A stretch of DNA of 64,000 nucleotides from DAIDKA01 sp036267975 (GCA_036267975.1 DATAVA010000031.1:1-64000), one strand, 5' to 3'; positions 1 through 9,921 are shown, counted from the stretch's first letter. Notes: generated by a model from the letters alone, not told the origin. Program-made: numbers and translations.

Positions 1-1708
1 CGGTGGTCAGCTGATAGACGGCGCTGGTCGTATCCGTTGAGTAAGGGCCAAAGTAGCTGTTGCTGCCACCGTACGACCAGGGCGCGTTCGGATTCGGCCG
101 GGAGCTGAGCATATTTGCCAGCCCCTGGGGAACCGGATTGAAGGTCGAGCCGGCCGGTGGCGCGCCGAAGTTCGGCGAACTCGGATTATCCCACGATCCG
201 TAGGGGATACTGAGCTCCCAGACGCTGAACAGGCCCGACGGAGAGCCCTCGGCCTCGGTGTAAGTCTTCGAGAACTGCGCCTGCATATAGGCCGTGGCCC
301 AGTCGTTGATGTTGTAATGAGCCGTGGCCAGCGACTGCCACCGAGTCTGAGGAATGGTTAAGTTGGGGATCTGATTGTTGTAGCCCAGTTCCCCGTCCGG
401 GTTGATCTTGTAGCCGGTGCCCAGGCCAAGGGGCCCGCTGTAGCCTGTGCTCAGTGGCGAATACTGATTGAACACGTGGCCATTCGAATCGATCAGAGAG
501 CCGGTGGCGGGAGTGCCATAGACGCCCACCCCGGTGGGCATGTTGGTGGCGTCATAGAAATATTCCGGCAGGTTCGGTCCGTTGTACAGCGCGCCTCCCG
601 GTGTACCCGGGGCGAGCTCGCCAGCCTGGTACCAACCACGCTTGGCCTGCGAGGCCTCGCCTACTTTGGAGTAGTCGAGCACCAGCATCACGTTGCCCTT
701 ATTGTCGCCAAAGTTGCCGCCCATGATGGCGCCCACCGATGTGGTCGCCGCATCGCCGTACTGGCTGAGGCCCTGCTGCGCGTCGACCTCGAACCCCTGG
801 AAATTCTGCTTGAGCTTGATATTGACGACACCCGCGATGGCATCCGCGCCATAGGTCGAAGCCGCGCCGCCCGTGATCGTCTCGATGCTCGCGACCGCGT
901 CCGGCGGGATTGAATTGAGGTCGATGTCCAGCAATGCGTCGACCGGCTGGGCTCGGCGGCCATCAAGCATGACCAGCGTGCGGTTTGTTCCGAGGCCCCG
1001 CAGGTCGACGGTCGCCGCGCCGGGAGCCGCCCCCGTCGCCGATGGGAACGGATTCGAGGCGGCACTCAAGTTGTTGCTGTTGCCCGCGACATTGAATTGC
1101 GGCAGATTTTGCAGCGCATTCACAATGCTCGCTTCCGACCGGTTCTCGATGGCAGCCGCGTCCACCGTGACGATGGGGCTCAGCGATGTGAAATCCTGGC
1201 GCGCGATGCGCGAACCGGTGACGACGACTTCCTGCAACGGGGCCTCGCTGGCAGCGGCCGGTGGGGACACCGTCTGTGCTGCCGCATTGTTTTGGGCGAG
1301 AAGAGTCGACCGGTCGGCAGGAATCGGCGCCTGCACATCCGCCGTGCGGACGAACTGAGGAGCGGCGACCTGCACCTCGATGACCTTGTCATTGAGCTGC
1401 CGGGAGGTGAGTCCGGTGCCGGCCAGCAGTACCTGCAACGCCTGCGTCGACGTGTAGCGGCCGTCCAGGACCGAGGCCTTATAACCGCTGGCAACCTGGG
1501 GCGACAATACGACCTCTACTCCGGATTGCTTGGCGAACTCCTGGAGCGCCGTCGGCAGCGATTGCGCAGGAATCGCGAACTGATGCTGGGCAGCAGTGTC
1601 GGCAAATGCGGGGCCGGCGCCCGGCAGACACAGCAGCGCAGCGACGGCCGCCCGCACTGTGAAGATAACCAACCGGCCGCGCGTATTCGTAGTCGTTTTA
1701 CGGCTCAT
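1..1708 (-). CDS. TonB-dependent receptor with STN domain (C-terminus beyond left edge)
   Basis: This is an outer-membrane receptor for TonB-driven uptake of an unknown ligand. Reading from 1708, the protein opens with a signal peptide ending near GAGPAFA. An STN (secretin/TonB short N-terminal) domain follows at about residues 45-105, then a TonB-box-like stretch (EVVVTGSRI) and a plug domain containing LRGLGTNRTLVMLDGRR. The barrel continues to the window edge, so the C-terminus is missing. The ATG at 1708 follows a G-run that can act as ribosome binding site. The STN domain is the hallmark of transducer-type receptors that signal through FecR-like anti-sigma factors, but no sigma/anti-sigma pair is visible here. 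The family call is firm and the substrate unknown. Confidence 0.9.
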   Translation of the reverse strand, partial: MSRKTTTNTRGRLVIFTVRAAVAALLCLPGAGPAFADTAAQHQFAIPAQSLPTALQEFAKQSGVEVVLSPQVASGYKASVLDGRYTSTQALQVLLAGTGLTSRQLNDKVIEVQVAAPQFVRTADVQAPIPADRSTLLAQNNAAAQTVSPPAAASEAPLQEVVVTGSRIARQDFTSLSPIVTVDAAAIENRSEASIVNALQNLPQFNVAGNSNNLSAASNPFPSATGAAPGAATVDLRGLGTNRTLVMLDGRRAQPVDALLDIDLNSIPPDAVASIETITGGAASTYGADAIAGVVNIKLKQNFQGFEVDAQQGLSQYGDAATTSVGAIMGGNFGDNKGNVMLVLDYSKVGEASQAKRGWYQAGELAPGTPGGALYNGPNLPEYFYDATNMPTGVGVYGTPATGSLIDSNGHVFNQYSPLSTGYSGPLGLGTGYKINPDGELGYNNQIPNLTIPQTRWQSLATAHYNINDWATAYMQAQFSKTYTEAEGSPSGLFSVWELSIPYGSWDNPSSPNFGAPPAGSTFNPVPQGLANMLSSRPNPNAPWSYGGSNSYFGPYSTDTTSAVYQLTT

Positions 1709-1980
1709 AATTCCCCCCCAAGTTTTCATTCGATCGAGCGCTTCAACCCATTGAAGAAATCTTTGACAACTTCAGGAACGGGTGTGAAATCGTAGCAACA
1801 CCAAATATAGTTAACAACAATTCATGTGCGACTGTCGCATGAATCAGCCATGTCCACGGCTTTTAGTGCTTTTGATTCGTGTATCTTCGACCAACGTTCG
1901 CGCGCTCCGGTAATGACAGTCAAGAATGACGTCCATATCTGCAAAGAACCTGTCCAATGCACCAGCTTAAGGTCATCACC

Positions 1981-2514
1981 ATGGTCAGTAGCGCCACCCG
2001 CAAATTTTCCCGCGTGCTCGGGATCCCGTTGTGCCTGCTGGTGGCAGCGCAATTTTCAGCAGCGGTTCTGGCACAGGAATCGACCGACCCGATGGAGGTG
2101 TGCTACCGGATGTCCGACGCCGACTTGCGGCACGCCTGTTTCGATAAGGAGATGCAGCGACGTCACGCGCCCGGCGCCAACGCAGCTGGGACGAACGCAC
2201 CGCGCCCCACACCGGCCAAGCCTGATGACACGGTCGGCCTCGATGGCAAGCAGCTCATCCTCAAGCGCAGAGAAGAAGGCATTCAACCCGAGACGGTAAG
2301 GCCAATGGTGGCCGTTATCGCCAAGCTGAGGCCGCGGCCTGGCCATCTCTATTATTTTGAGCTCGATAATGGCCAGGTGTGGGAATCGACCGACTCCGAA
2401 GCCGATTTATTCCTGGATCCAAAGGAGACGGTATTGATCAGGCCGGGAGTTCTTGGAGCGTTTTTCCTCAAGACTCCGGCAGGCAGGTCGATACGAGTCC
2501 ACCGTCTGCGCTAG
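1981..2514 (+). CDS. Small secreted protein of unknown function
   Basis: I do not recognise a named family. The 177-residue product has a signal peptide (hydrophobic IPLCLLVAAQF, cleavage near AVLA-QE), so it is probably periplasmic. A motif C-Y-R-M-S-D-A-D-L-R-H-A-C-F-D follows; C...R.ACFD patterns recur in small gammaproteobacterial periplasmic proteins. A Pro-rich linker leads to a C-terminal beta-rich part (YYFELDNGQVWES). I chose the ATG at 1981, preceded by AAGG, over an ATG at 1957 that lacks a ribosome binding site. The 3' end overlaps the convergent efflux pump gene by 47 bases. It could be an SH3-like periplasmic accessory protein, but that is a guess. Confidence 0.6.
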   Translation: MVSSATRKFSRVLGIPLCLLVAAQFSAAVLAQESTDPMEVCYRMSDADLRHACFDKEMQRRHAPGANAAGTNAPRPTPAKPDDTVGLDGKQLILKRREEGIQPETVRPMVAVIAKLRPRPGHLYYFELDNGQVWESTDSEADLFLDPKETVLIRPGVLGAFFLKTPAGRSIRVHRLR

Positions 2515-5500
2515 GTCGCGCGGGCGCCTCTGCGATGTAGCGACGGGCGAGCGCCGGCAGCACGAACAAGTTGAGGATGGTCGACGACACCAGGCCCCCC
2601 AGCACTGTCACCGCCATCGGTCCTTCGATTTCCTGACCCGGAAGATTCATGCCGAAGGCCAGGGGCGCCAGGCCAAGCGCGGTCACCGCGGCTGTCATCA
2701 GAATGGGCACCAGCCGCTCGTTGGCACCGCGAATGACGGTCGCGGTGTTCCAGGCGGCACCCTCGACCTCGACCAGATGCTCATAGTGCGCCAATTGCAG
2801 TATCGCATTGCGCGCACTCACGCCGAATACGGTCACCAGGCCCACCACCGTGCCAAGGGAGACACCGATGCCGGTCATCGCGATGGCCGCGACGCTGCCG
2901 ACCAAGGCGAACGGCAGGTTCGCCAGCACCAGCCAGCTGTTCGCGCGCCAGCGGAACGACATGAACAGGATCATGATGATCAGGGCCAGCGCCAGCCCCG
3001 AAAACAGCATCAGTTGATTACGCGTCTGGCTCTCGGCCTGCGCGGCGCCGGTAAATTCGGTATAGACGCCGGTGGGCAGCGACACCTTTGATGCGATCGC
3101 CTGCGCGGCCTGCTGCACGACGCTCTGCAGCGAGGCACCGCTTACATTGAAGGTCACACTGATGCGTCGCTGGCCCCCGTCATGTTCGATGCTGTAGCGA
3201 TCCTGGGTGACGAGGATGCGCGCGACCTGCGAGAGCGGCACGGGACCGAGCGGCCCGCTGATCATCAAGTGCGCCAGGGCGCCTGGCTGATGGCGCAGCG
3301 CCTCGGGGAGCAGCACCACGGCATCGACGGTGCGCGTCCCGCTGAAGGTCTGCCCCACCTGAGTGCCGGTGTAGGCCGTCTCGATCGTGTCGAGAACATC
3401 CTGCGCTTTGAGGCCACTCGCCAGCAGCGCATCGGGACGCAGCTGAATCGCGATCGCCGGCGTGCCGCTCTGACGCTTGAACTGCAGGTCTACGACGCCC
3501 GCGATCTTGCTCAGGACCGAGACGATCCGATCGCCCGTCGCGTCCAGTGCGTCCAGGTCATCTCCAAAGACCTTCACGGCCACTTGCGCCGTCTCGCCGC
3601 TCAGGCTCTCGCTGATCCGGTCACCCAGGAATGTCACCACCTCACTTTGCAGTCCGGGGTAATGCTCCAGGATCTTGCGCAGGGCATCTTGTGCTGCACC
3701 CTGATCAACGGTGGAGTCGGGTTTGAGCTCGACGTGGAATTCGCTGCGGTGCGGGCCCCACGTGTCCTCGCCAAGTTCGGCCCGTCCGACCTGTTGCTCA
3801 ACACTTGCCACATAGGGCAGTGCGAGGATCTCGGCGCTGATGCGTTTTCCCACGGCCAGCATTTCCTCGAGCGAGGTGCCCGGGATCGAGCTTGAAACCT
3901 GGATGACGAAGTGTCCTTCACGAAAATCAGGCATGAATGTGCCGCCGAGGAATGGCAGCGCGACGGCAGCCGCCAGCACGCAGGCGACCACGACCGCGAC
4001 GACCGCCTTGAAATGCGTCGCGACGCCATGCACCGCCTGGCTCTGCCACACCTTCAGGCGGCGCAACCATCGGGACTCAGGGCGGGCATCGTGTCGGCGC
4101 AGCAGCAGCGCACACAGCGCTGGCGTCGCCGTCATTGCCACCACCAGTGAGGCAAGCACGGCGAATATGAAAGCCAGTGCCAGCGGTCCGACGAAGTGGC
4201 CCTGCACGCTGGTCGTGAAAATCTCCGGCAGAAAGACCGCGATGACGACGGCCGTTGCATAGATCACCGGTCCGCGCACCTCCAGTGACGCTTCGCGGAT
4301 CACCTCCAGACGGTCCAGCGGCTTCGGCAGCAGCTGGTTTTCGCGCAGCCGACGCATGATGTTCTCGATGCCGATGATGGCATCATCGACCAGTACACCC
4401 AGTGCGACCGCAAAGCCTCCGAGTGTCATGGTATTGAGCGTGAGCCCCATGCGGTCGAGGACCGCAATGGCTGCGAGCAGGGACAGCGGTATCGCGGTGA
4501 AGGCAATCAGGGCCGCACGGATATCGCGCAGAAACAGGTACAGCACGATGAAAATGAGCACGCCGGCAATCAGCAGCGAATGTTTCAGATCGCCCAGGGC
4601 GCGTTCGATGAAGTTCGCGGGGCGATGCAGGCGGCCGTAGACCGTAATACCCTGCGCGGTCAGCGCCGGGCGCAAAGTGGCCAGGGCCTGTTCCACGGCG
4701 AGCGTCGTAGTGAGGGTGTTGGCGCCATACTGGCTGGCCAGCGACAGCAGGACCCCCGGCTTGCCCATGATAAGAGAGTCACCCGAGCGCAGCGCGGGCG
4801 CCATTTTCACCGCGGCGATCTCGCTCAGGCGAATGGGGACCTCGTTGCGCACGGCGACGACCGCCTTGCCGAGCACATCGATATCGGGCGCGGGAATCGG
4901 CGACTGCATCAGGACGCGCTGGTTGGCGATGTCGATGAACCCCGCGCCACGCAGCGGCAGCGCCGCGCGCGCCGCATCGGCAACACCGGCCAGAGTGATG
5001 CCGAAACTGGTCAGGCGTTGCATGTCGGGCTGGATCTGGATCTGCCGCACGGCGCCACCGAACACAATGACATGCGCGACTCCCGGCACCGCCAGCAGAC
5101 GCGGCTTGATCACCCAGTCGGCGGCGTCGCGCAGGGTATAGGCATCGACCTTGTCGGACACCAGTCCGATCTTCAGCAAGTCCATGGTGCTGGAGACGAG
5201 CGGTGAGAGTTTCGGCACACCGACGCCGGCGGGCAGGCTGCTGCCCAGTTCTGACAGCCGCTCCGAAATCCCCTGCCGGGCAATGTGCAGATCGATGTTG
5301 TCGGCAAAGGTGATGGTGACCACGGAGAGCCCTGGAATGGACTCGGATCGCAGGGTCGCCAATCCCGAGGCACCGTTGACGGCATTCTCGACCTGCTTGG
5401 TGACGAGTTCCTCGACCTGCTGCGGCGAAAATCCGGGGGCTTCGGTCTGGATATCCACCTGGGACGGAACGAATTCCGGAAACACGTCCAGCGGCGCATC

Positions 5501-5593
5501 CAGTGCACCCCAGCAGCCCAGCACCAGCGCCAGCCCCGTCAGTACGGTTACGGCGCCGAAGCGCCGCACGCACAACGCAATAATGCCCCGCAT
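2468..5593 (-). CDS. HME-type RND efflux pump, CzcA/CusA family permease
   Basis: This is the inner-membrane pump of a tripartite exporter, probably for metal cations driven by proton influx. The 1041-residue length and twelve-TM RND architecture fit the family. The N-terminus carries DVFPEFVPSQVDIQTEAPG, typical of the heavy-metal (HME) branch. TM4 carries the acidic cluster LVDDAIIGIENI near residue 402, expected of proton-relay residues. It is the last gene of an OMF-MFP-pump operon, starting 5 bases after the fusion protein stops. The sequence alone does not show whether the substrate is Co/Zn/Cd, Cu/Ag or Ni. The C-terminal 47 bases overlap a convergent gene. Confidence 0.92.
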   Translation of the reverse strand: MRGIIALCVRRFGAVTVLTGLALVLGCWGALDAPLDVFPEFVPSQVDIQTEAPGFSPQQVEELVTKQVENAVNGASGLATLRSESIPGLSVVTITFADNIDLHIARQGISERLSELGSSLPAGVGVPKLSPLVSSTMDLLKIGLVSDKVDAYTLRDAADWVIKPRLLAVPGVAHVIVFGGAVRQIQIQPDMQRLTSFGITLAGVADAARAALPLRGAGFIDIANQRVLMQSPIPAPDIDVLGKAVVAVRNEVPIRLSEIAAVKMAPALRSGDSLIMGKPGVLLSLASQYGANTLTTTLAVEQALATLRPALTAQGITVYGRLHRPANFIERALGDLKHSLLIAGVLIFIVLYLFLRDIRAALIAFTAIPLSLLAAIAVLDRMGLTLNTMTLGGFAVALGVLVDDAIIGIENIMRRLRENQLLPKPLDRLEVIREASLEVRGPVIYATAVVIAVFLPEIFTTSVQGHFVGPLALAFIFAVLASLVVAMTATPALCALLLRRHDARPESRWLRRLKVWQSQAVHGVATHFKAVVAVVVACVLAAAVALPFLGGTFMPDFREGHFVIQVSSSIPGTSLEEMLAVGKRISAEILALPYVASVEQQVGRAELGEDTWGPHRSEFHVELKPDSTVDQGAAQDALRKILEHYPGLQSEVVTFLGDRISESLSGETAQVAVKVFGDDLDALDATGDRIVSVLSKIAGVVDLQFKRQSGTPAIAIQLRPDALLASGLKAQDVLDTIETAYTGTQVGQTFSGTRTVDAVVLLPEALRHQPGALAHLMISGPLGPVPLSQVARILVTQDRYSIEHDGGQRRISVTFNVSGASLQSVVQQAAQAIASKVSLPTGVYTEFTGAAQAESQTRNQLMLFSGLALALIIMILFMSFRWRANSWLVLANLPFALVGSVAAIAMTGIGVSLGTVVGLVTVFGVSARNAILQLAHYEHLVEVEGAAWNTATVIRGANERLVPILMTAAVTALGLAPLAFGMNLPGQEIEGPMAVTVLGGLVSSTILNLFVLPALARRYIAEAPARPSADGGLVSTCLPES

Positions 5594-5598
5594 CGGCT

Positions 5599-6624
5599 TC
5601 AGTCCGCCTCGGTGCTGGGATTCATTTCACGCGCGAGCAGCAAGCCGGCGGCCGCCGTGACCAGCTGCTCGCCCGCGGCGATCCCCTGGCTTGTGAAGTA
5701 GCCCCCGTCGAGGGGACGGTCGGTGGCGATCTCGCGACGCACGTACACGTGGGGCCGCTGTTCGACATAGCACCAGTACTTGCCCTCGCTGATCACCACT
5801 GCCGCTGCCGGCACCAGCACGCCGTGCTGCGTCGGCGCCGTTCCCGGCGCCCACACCAGCAGCCGTTCGCCTTCGCTGGCATCACCGCCCCTGAGCACTG
5901 CGAAAAAACTGCGGCCGGGCAATGTCGCATCGGCCGGTGCGTTCCACAGCGGATGAACCGTCCACCCTTGTGATCCGGGCGTGCCCGACGCGGCGCCATC
6001 AAGGCGCGCCACGCGTAATTGCGCGGGTGTTGCGCCCTGCAGGGCGCCCAGCGGGAACGTCGCGCGCAACAGCTTGGCCTCGCCACTGGCCAGGGCCTGC
6101 AGCTGCGACCCGGTCGCCACGCCGCCGGGCACGCCGGCGCCGACGACGGATGATAGGCGCCGCTGCGCCAGCACGACGGCGGCCGTATCGGTCGCGGTCT
6201 GGCGCGCGGCGGTCTCCACCGCGTCCGCGGACATCGCGCCGGGCGTGCCCGCCAGACGCTGCGCACGCGCCGCCGCCGCGCGGCTTTGTTCCTGCGCCGC
6301 CTGGGCGCTGGTCAGTTCGGCCACCGCCGTGGCGATGGTACCGTGGGGGATGATGATGCCGTAGCCGGCAATCTCGTTCCGGTAGTCCATTGACTTCGCA
6401 GGCTGCGTCGCGAGCCCCATCTTCGCGACCTGTTCGGCGCTGAGGCTCACGCCCTCCGTACCGCCTTTCGCACCCTCCTCCTTCGCACTCCCCTCATTCG
6501 CGTCAGCGGCTGCGGGACTACGGTGGCAACCCGTGATACCGGACAGGGTGATGCCGAGGAGCGCGGCAAGCACGCTCGCGAAGAGGCCTACGCGTGTACG
6601 GATAGGTTTCAACAAAGGCGTCAC
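5599..6624 (-). CDS. Membrane fusion (periplasmic adaptor) lipoprotein of RND efflux
   Basis: This adaptor links the RND pump to the outer-membrane channel. The 341-residue product has a lipoprotein signal with a lipobox-like ITGC near residue 33, so it is likely lipid-anchored. An Ala-rich helical stretch (TSAQAAQEQSRAAAARAQRL) matches the coiled-coil hairpin of HlyD/CzcB adaptors, followed by barrel-type beta segments. I chose the GTG at 6624, which overlaps the stop of the upstream gene as GTGA and has GGGAG eight bases upstream; an ATG at 6660 lies deep inside the upstream gene. The coupling places it in one operon with its neighbours. It lacks a long His-rich N-terminal extension. Confidence 0.85.
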   Translation of the reverse strand: MTPLLKPIRTRVGLFASVLAALLGITLSGITGCHRSPAAADANEGSAKEEGAKGGTEGVSLSAEQVAKMGLATQPAKSMDYRNEIAGYGIIIPHGTIATAVAELTSAQAAQEQSRAAAARAQRLAGTPGAMSADAVETAARQTATDTAAVVLAQRRLSSVVGAGVPGGVATGSQLQALASGEAKLLRATFPLGALQGATPAQLRVARLDGAASGTPGSQGWTVHPLWNAPADATLPGRSFFAVLRGGDASEGERLLVWAPGTAPTQHGVLVPAAAVVISEGKYWCYVEQRPHVYVRREIATDRPLDGGYFTSQGIAAGEQLVTAAAGLLLAREMNPSTEAD

Positions 6625-8021
6625 TCCTGAAGCTCCCAACCCCCGCCCAGTGCCTTGCACAGCCCGACGAGCGCCTGCAGGCGCGCCAGTTTGTACTGAC
6701 TGAATTGATCGCGCGCTGCGTACAAGGTGCGCTGCGCTTCGAGCACCCCGAGGAAGTCGCCCGCGCCCTGACGGTAGCGCAGTTGCGCGCCGTCGAATGC
6801 CTGCTGACTTTGCGCCACGCTTTCATTCTGAAACTCGTGTGCGGCATCGAGGTTACGGATGGCCGCGAGTGCGTTCTCAACGTCGACCAGCGCCGCGAGT
6901 ATGGCTTTGCGATAGCTCGCCAGCAGCTCATCGTCCTTCGCGCGTGCTTCGTCGCGCACGGCGCGCAAGCGGCCGTGATCGAAAATGCTTTGCGTGAGTC
7001 CGGCGCCGAGACTCAGGCCCGGCCCGGTGCCGGCCAGTGAGATGACGGCGGCGTTCACTGCCGGATTTTGAATTCCGCCTGCAGCGGTAAGGGTGAGACT
7101 CGGCAGCATCGCGGCGCGCGCCGCAACGAGGTCCGCATCCGCGGCGCGCAGATTCGCTTCCGCGCTGAACACATCGGGACGGCGGGTGAGCAATTCGACG
7201 GGCAGCCCCGGGGCGACCTTCGGCTCGGCGAGCGCGTCCAAGCTTGCGTCTGCGACCTGGAACCCTTCAGGCGCATGGCCGACCAGCAAGGCGAGCGCCG
7301 TCAGCGCCTCTGCCTCGCGTTGGCGCAGATCGGGCAGCACCAGCTGCGCGGCTGCCAGGACCGCACGTTGCGTGGCGAGCGTGACCGGATCCGACGCGCC
7401 AGCGTTGAAGCGCGCCTGGACCACCTCCAGCAGCCCGCGGGCCGTGTCGAGGTTCGATTGCGCCAGCTTCATGCGTTCACGGATCGACAGCAGCTCGAAA
7501 TAGCCGTCGGCCACACCCGCCAGAGTCGTGAGTGCCAGGGTGTCCCGATCGGCGCGGACCGCCGTATCGAGCAGGCGTGCCGCATTCGCCGTCGCGCGAT
7601 TCCTTCCCCAGAAGTCGACTTCATAGCTCGCCGACAGCAGCGCCGACCAGTCCAGTTCATGCGCACTGCCGTTGGCCGAATGTCCCGCCAGGAAATTGCC
7701 ATTGCCGATGGCATCGACGCTGGGCAGTATTGCGGCGCCGGCCTGCCGCGCACGGGCATCCGCCTGCGTCAGCCGCGCCCGCGCGCCGGCGAGGTCCAGG
7801 TTCGCGCTCGTGGCCTGTGTGATGAGTGCATCAAGTTCGGGGCTCGCAAAACCGTGGTACCAGTCCTGGCTCGGCCACGCCGGTGGTCCCGCGGATGTCC
7901 CGTTCTGAAACGCCGTTGGCACTTGGGGAACCGGCGATTTCGGTGCCTGCAAGGCACAGCTTGTGCAGGCCAGCAACGCGATCGCGCCGGCTTTGGCCAG
8001 ATGATTGCCACCCCGAAGCAT
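6621..8021 (-). CDS. Outer-membrane efflux lipoprotein, NodT/CusC (OMF) family
   Basis: This is the TolC-like trimeric outer-membrane channel of the efflux system. The 466-residue product begins with a lipoprotein signal (LLACTSCALQAPKSP). It contains the duplicated OMF repeats, seen as LDALITQATSANLDLAGARARL in the first half and the related LLTRRPDVFSAEANL in the second, the latter a hallmark of NodT-type proteins. The ATG at 8021 has GAGG five bases upstream. Upstream in-frame codons reach back to 8336 but overlap the divergent promoter region and carry no signal peptide. It is the first gene of the three-gene efflux operon and faces a beta-propeller gene across a 147-base gap. Confidence 0.9.
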   Translation of the reverse strand: MLRGGNHLAKAGAIALLACTSCALQAPKSPVPQVPTAFQNGTSAGPPAWPSQDWYHGFASPELDALITQATSANLDLAGARARLTQADARARQAGAAILPSVDAIGNGNFLAGHSANGSAHELDWSALLSASYEVDFWGRNRATANAARLLDTAVRADRDTLALTTLAGVADGYFELLSIRERMKLAQSNLDTARGLLEVVQARFNAGASDPVTLATQRAVLAAAQLVLPDLRQREAEALTALALLVGHAPEGFQVADASLDALAEPKVAPGLPVELLTRRPDVFSAEANLRAADADLVAARAAMLPSLTLTAAGGIQNPAVNAAVISLAGTGPGLSLGAGLTQSIFDHGRLRAVRDEARAKDDELLASYRKAILAALVDVENALAAIRNLDAAHEFQNESVAQSQQAFDGAQLRYRQGAGDFLGVLEAQRTLYAARDQFSQYKLARLQALVGLCKALGGGWELQE

Positions 8022-8168
8022 TCGGTCCTCAATGAAGCTGTTTGGAACGAGGCTAACAAGCCCGCGCACGCCAAAGTGTACATCTTTGTAAGCTCGCGCA
8101 TGGCCGCCTGCAGGCATATTCCGCAGCATGTCGGCTTCGGCCCATTGGACGATCCTAAGGAGACCATT
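8022..8168. promoter_or_regulatory. Divergent promoter region, efflux operon / beta-propeller gene
   Basis: This 147-base gap separates the start of the efflux operon from the divergent beta-propeller gene, so promoters for both directions should lie here. The stretch around 8078-8094 contains an AT-richer segment with TGTACA and TTGTAAG, a plausible place for a response regulator to bind. I could not identify a clear repeated box or a consensus -35/-10 pair. Confidence 0.35.
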
Positions 8169-9218
8169 GTGTCCACTCACCGTCTTGCCAGAACCCTCGC
8201 ACTGAGCGCGACGCTCGGTCTTGCAGCGACCGTGTCGGCGCCCAGCGCACAGGCGGACTCCGGCATGCAGGTAGTGCAGCAATGGAAGATCGGCGGCGCC
8301 GGCGGTTGGGACTACCTCACGGCGGACTCGGCGCATCGGCTGTTCCTGAGCCGCGGCACTCAGGTCGATGTCGTGGACACCCAGTCAGGCCGGATCCTGG
8401 GCACGATTCCCAACACGCAGGGTGTACATGGCATTGCCCTCGCGCCCGATCTGCACCGCGGTTTCACGAGCAATGGCCGGGCGGATTCCGTCACGGTTTT
8501 TGATCTCGACAGCCTCAAGACCGTTCAGGAGGTGAAGGTCCCGGGCCACAACCCGGATGCCATCTTGTATGAGCCGCAGGGCAAGCATGTCTTTACCTTT
8601 GATGGCCGCAGCAAGGATGTCACGGTACTGGATGCCAGGACACTGGCGGTCGTCGCCACGATCCCAGTTCCCGACAAACCCGAATTCGCGCAGGACGACC
8701 ACGCGGGTCATATCTATGTGAACATCGAAAGCGACCCGGGACAGATGGTGGTCCTCGACAGCCGCAAACTCACCGTGCAATCGACCTGGCCACTGCCGGG
8801 CTGCAATTCCCCGAGCGGACTGGCTATCGACCGCACTCACCGCCGGCTGTTCTCCGTATGCGATGGCAGCATCATGGCCGTCACCAATGGTGAGAACGGT
8901 GCGCAGGTGGCCCAGGTCCCGATCGGCAAGGGCCCGGACGCCGCCGCCTACGACGAGAAGCGCGGCCTCGTCTTCAGTTCCAACGGAGAGGGAACCCTGA
9001 CTGTCATCAAACAGGAATCCGCGGATCGCTACCGGGTCCTGCAGAACGTAAAAACCCAGGCCGGTGCCCGCACCATGGCGCTCGACCCCGCGAATGGCCG
9101 GGTCTACCTGGTGAGCGCGCAATTTGGATCGCCGCCGGCGCCTACGGCCGAGCAGCCGCATCCGCGCCCCGTGCCCGTCCCGGACTCCTTCACCGTGCTG
9201 GTGGTCGCGGCCCGCTGA
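8169..9218 (+). CDS. Secreted YVTN/NHL-type beta-propeller protein
   Basis: This 349-residue protein has a signal peptide (cleavage near SAQA-DS) and repeated blades with VVDTQSGRILGTI, VTVFDLDSLKTVQEV and VTVLDARTLAVVATIPV, which are YVTN-type repeats. It is probably a periplasmic seven-bladed propeller; related proteins such as YncE are induced under metal or iron stress. The GTG at 8169 has an AAGGAGA ribosome binding site, and nothing upstream in frame has a signal peptide. It is transcribed away from the efflux operon and is followed after 34 bases by a two-component pair, suggesting co-regulation with metal export. The biochemical function is unknown. Confidence 0.82.
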   Translation: MSTHRLARTLALSATLGLAATVSAPSAQADSGMQVVQQWKIGGAGGWDYLTADSAHRLFLSRGTQVDVVDTQSGRILGTIPNTQGVHGIALAPDLHRGFTSNGRADSVTVFDLDSLKTVQEVKVPGHNPDAILYEPQGKHVFTFDGRSKDVTVLDARTLAVVATIPVPDKPEFAQDDHAGHIYVNIESDPGQMVVLDSRKLTVQSTWPLPGCNSPSGLAIDRTHRRLFSVCDGSIMAVTNGENGAQVAQVPIGKGPDAAAYDEKRGLVFSSNGEGTLTVIKQESADRYRVLQNVKTQAGARTMALDPANGRVYLVSAQFGSPPAPTAEQPHPRPVPVPDSFTVLVVAAR

Positions 9219-9252
9219 CATACGCGCAGATCTGCCGCTACACTGCCCCACC

Positions 9253-9921
9253 ATGCGACTGCTGCTGACCGAGGATGATGCCGAGCTGGCGCAGTCGCTG
9301 ATCGAAAGATTCCGCGATCAGGGCTATGAAGTTGTGCATGTCGGCGATGGCATCCAGGGCCTGCAGGCAGCGACCTCCCAGGATTTCGACGCCATCATTG
9401 TTGATCGCATGCTGCCGGGCATGGATGGCATGGAGATGGTCAAGGCCGTGCGGCGCCACAAATCCACCCCGATCATCTATTTGACCACGATGAGTGGCAT
9501 TGACGATCGGGTGCGGGGCCTGGAGGCGGGCGGCGACGACTATCTCATCAAACCCTTCGCGTTCGAGGAACTGCTGGCGCGGATCCGCGTCATGACGCGG
9601 CGACCCGCTGCAGCCTCCTCCCGGCTTTATGCAGGGTCGATCGAGATGGATCTCGTGCAGCGTACCGTCACCCGGCAAGGCCGCGCGGTCGAGCTGCTTC
9701 CGCAGGAATTCCGGCTGCTGGAATACCTGCTGCGCAACGTCGAGCGGGCGGTGACGCGCAAGATGCTGCTCGAGAATGTGTGGGACATCCATTTCGATCC
9801 GCATACCAGCGTCGTCGAGAGTCACATCAGCCGGCTGCGGGCACGACTCAACGCCAATTGCGAAATAGACGCCATTCAGACCGTGCGCGGCGCCGGGTAT
9901 CGGCTGCTTGCGACCAATTAG
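9253..9921 (+). CDS. OmpR/PhoB-family response regulator
   Basis: This DNA-binding response regulator has 222 residues. The receiver domain carries the acidic pair EDD near residues 7-9, the phospho-acceptor Asp51 (VDRMLPGMDG) and the conserved Lys in YLIKPF. The C-terminal winged helix ends in the typical VRGAGYRL. The ATG at 9253 sits directly before MRLLLTEDD; longer reading upstream runs into the propeller gene. Its stop lies inside the start of the kinase gene, indicating a coupled pair. Position next to the efflux operon suggests a CzcR/CusR-like role, which is inference. Confidence 0.93.
   Translation: MRLLLTEDDAELAQSLIERFRDQGYEVVHVGDGIQGLQAATSQDFDAIIVDRMLPGMDGMEMVKAVRRHKSTPIIYLTTMSGIDDRVRGLEAGGDDYLIKPFAFEELLARIRVMTRRPAAASSRLYAGSIEMDLVQRTVTRQGRAVELLPQEFRLLEYLLRNVERAVTRKMLLENVWDIHFDPHTSVVESHISRLRARLNANCEIDAIQTVRGAGYRLLATN

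Noticed and set aside
1820..1844. Imperfect inverted repeat ATTCA..TGCGA / TCGCATGAAT upstream of the left-edge TonB receptor gene
   Set aside because: The stem has a two-base bulge, a three-base loop and no T-run, and no regulator gene is adjacent, so it was not called as terminator or operator.
7068..8168. Long open frame running into the beta-propeller gene from upstream
   Set aside because: It is antisense to the efflux lipoprotein gene; the GTG at 8169 has a strong ribosome binding site and a signal peptide directly after it.
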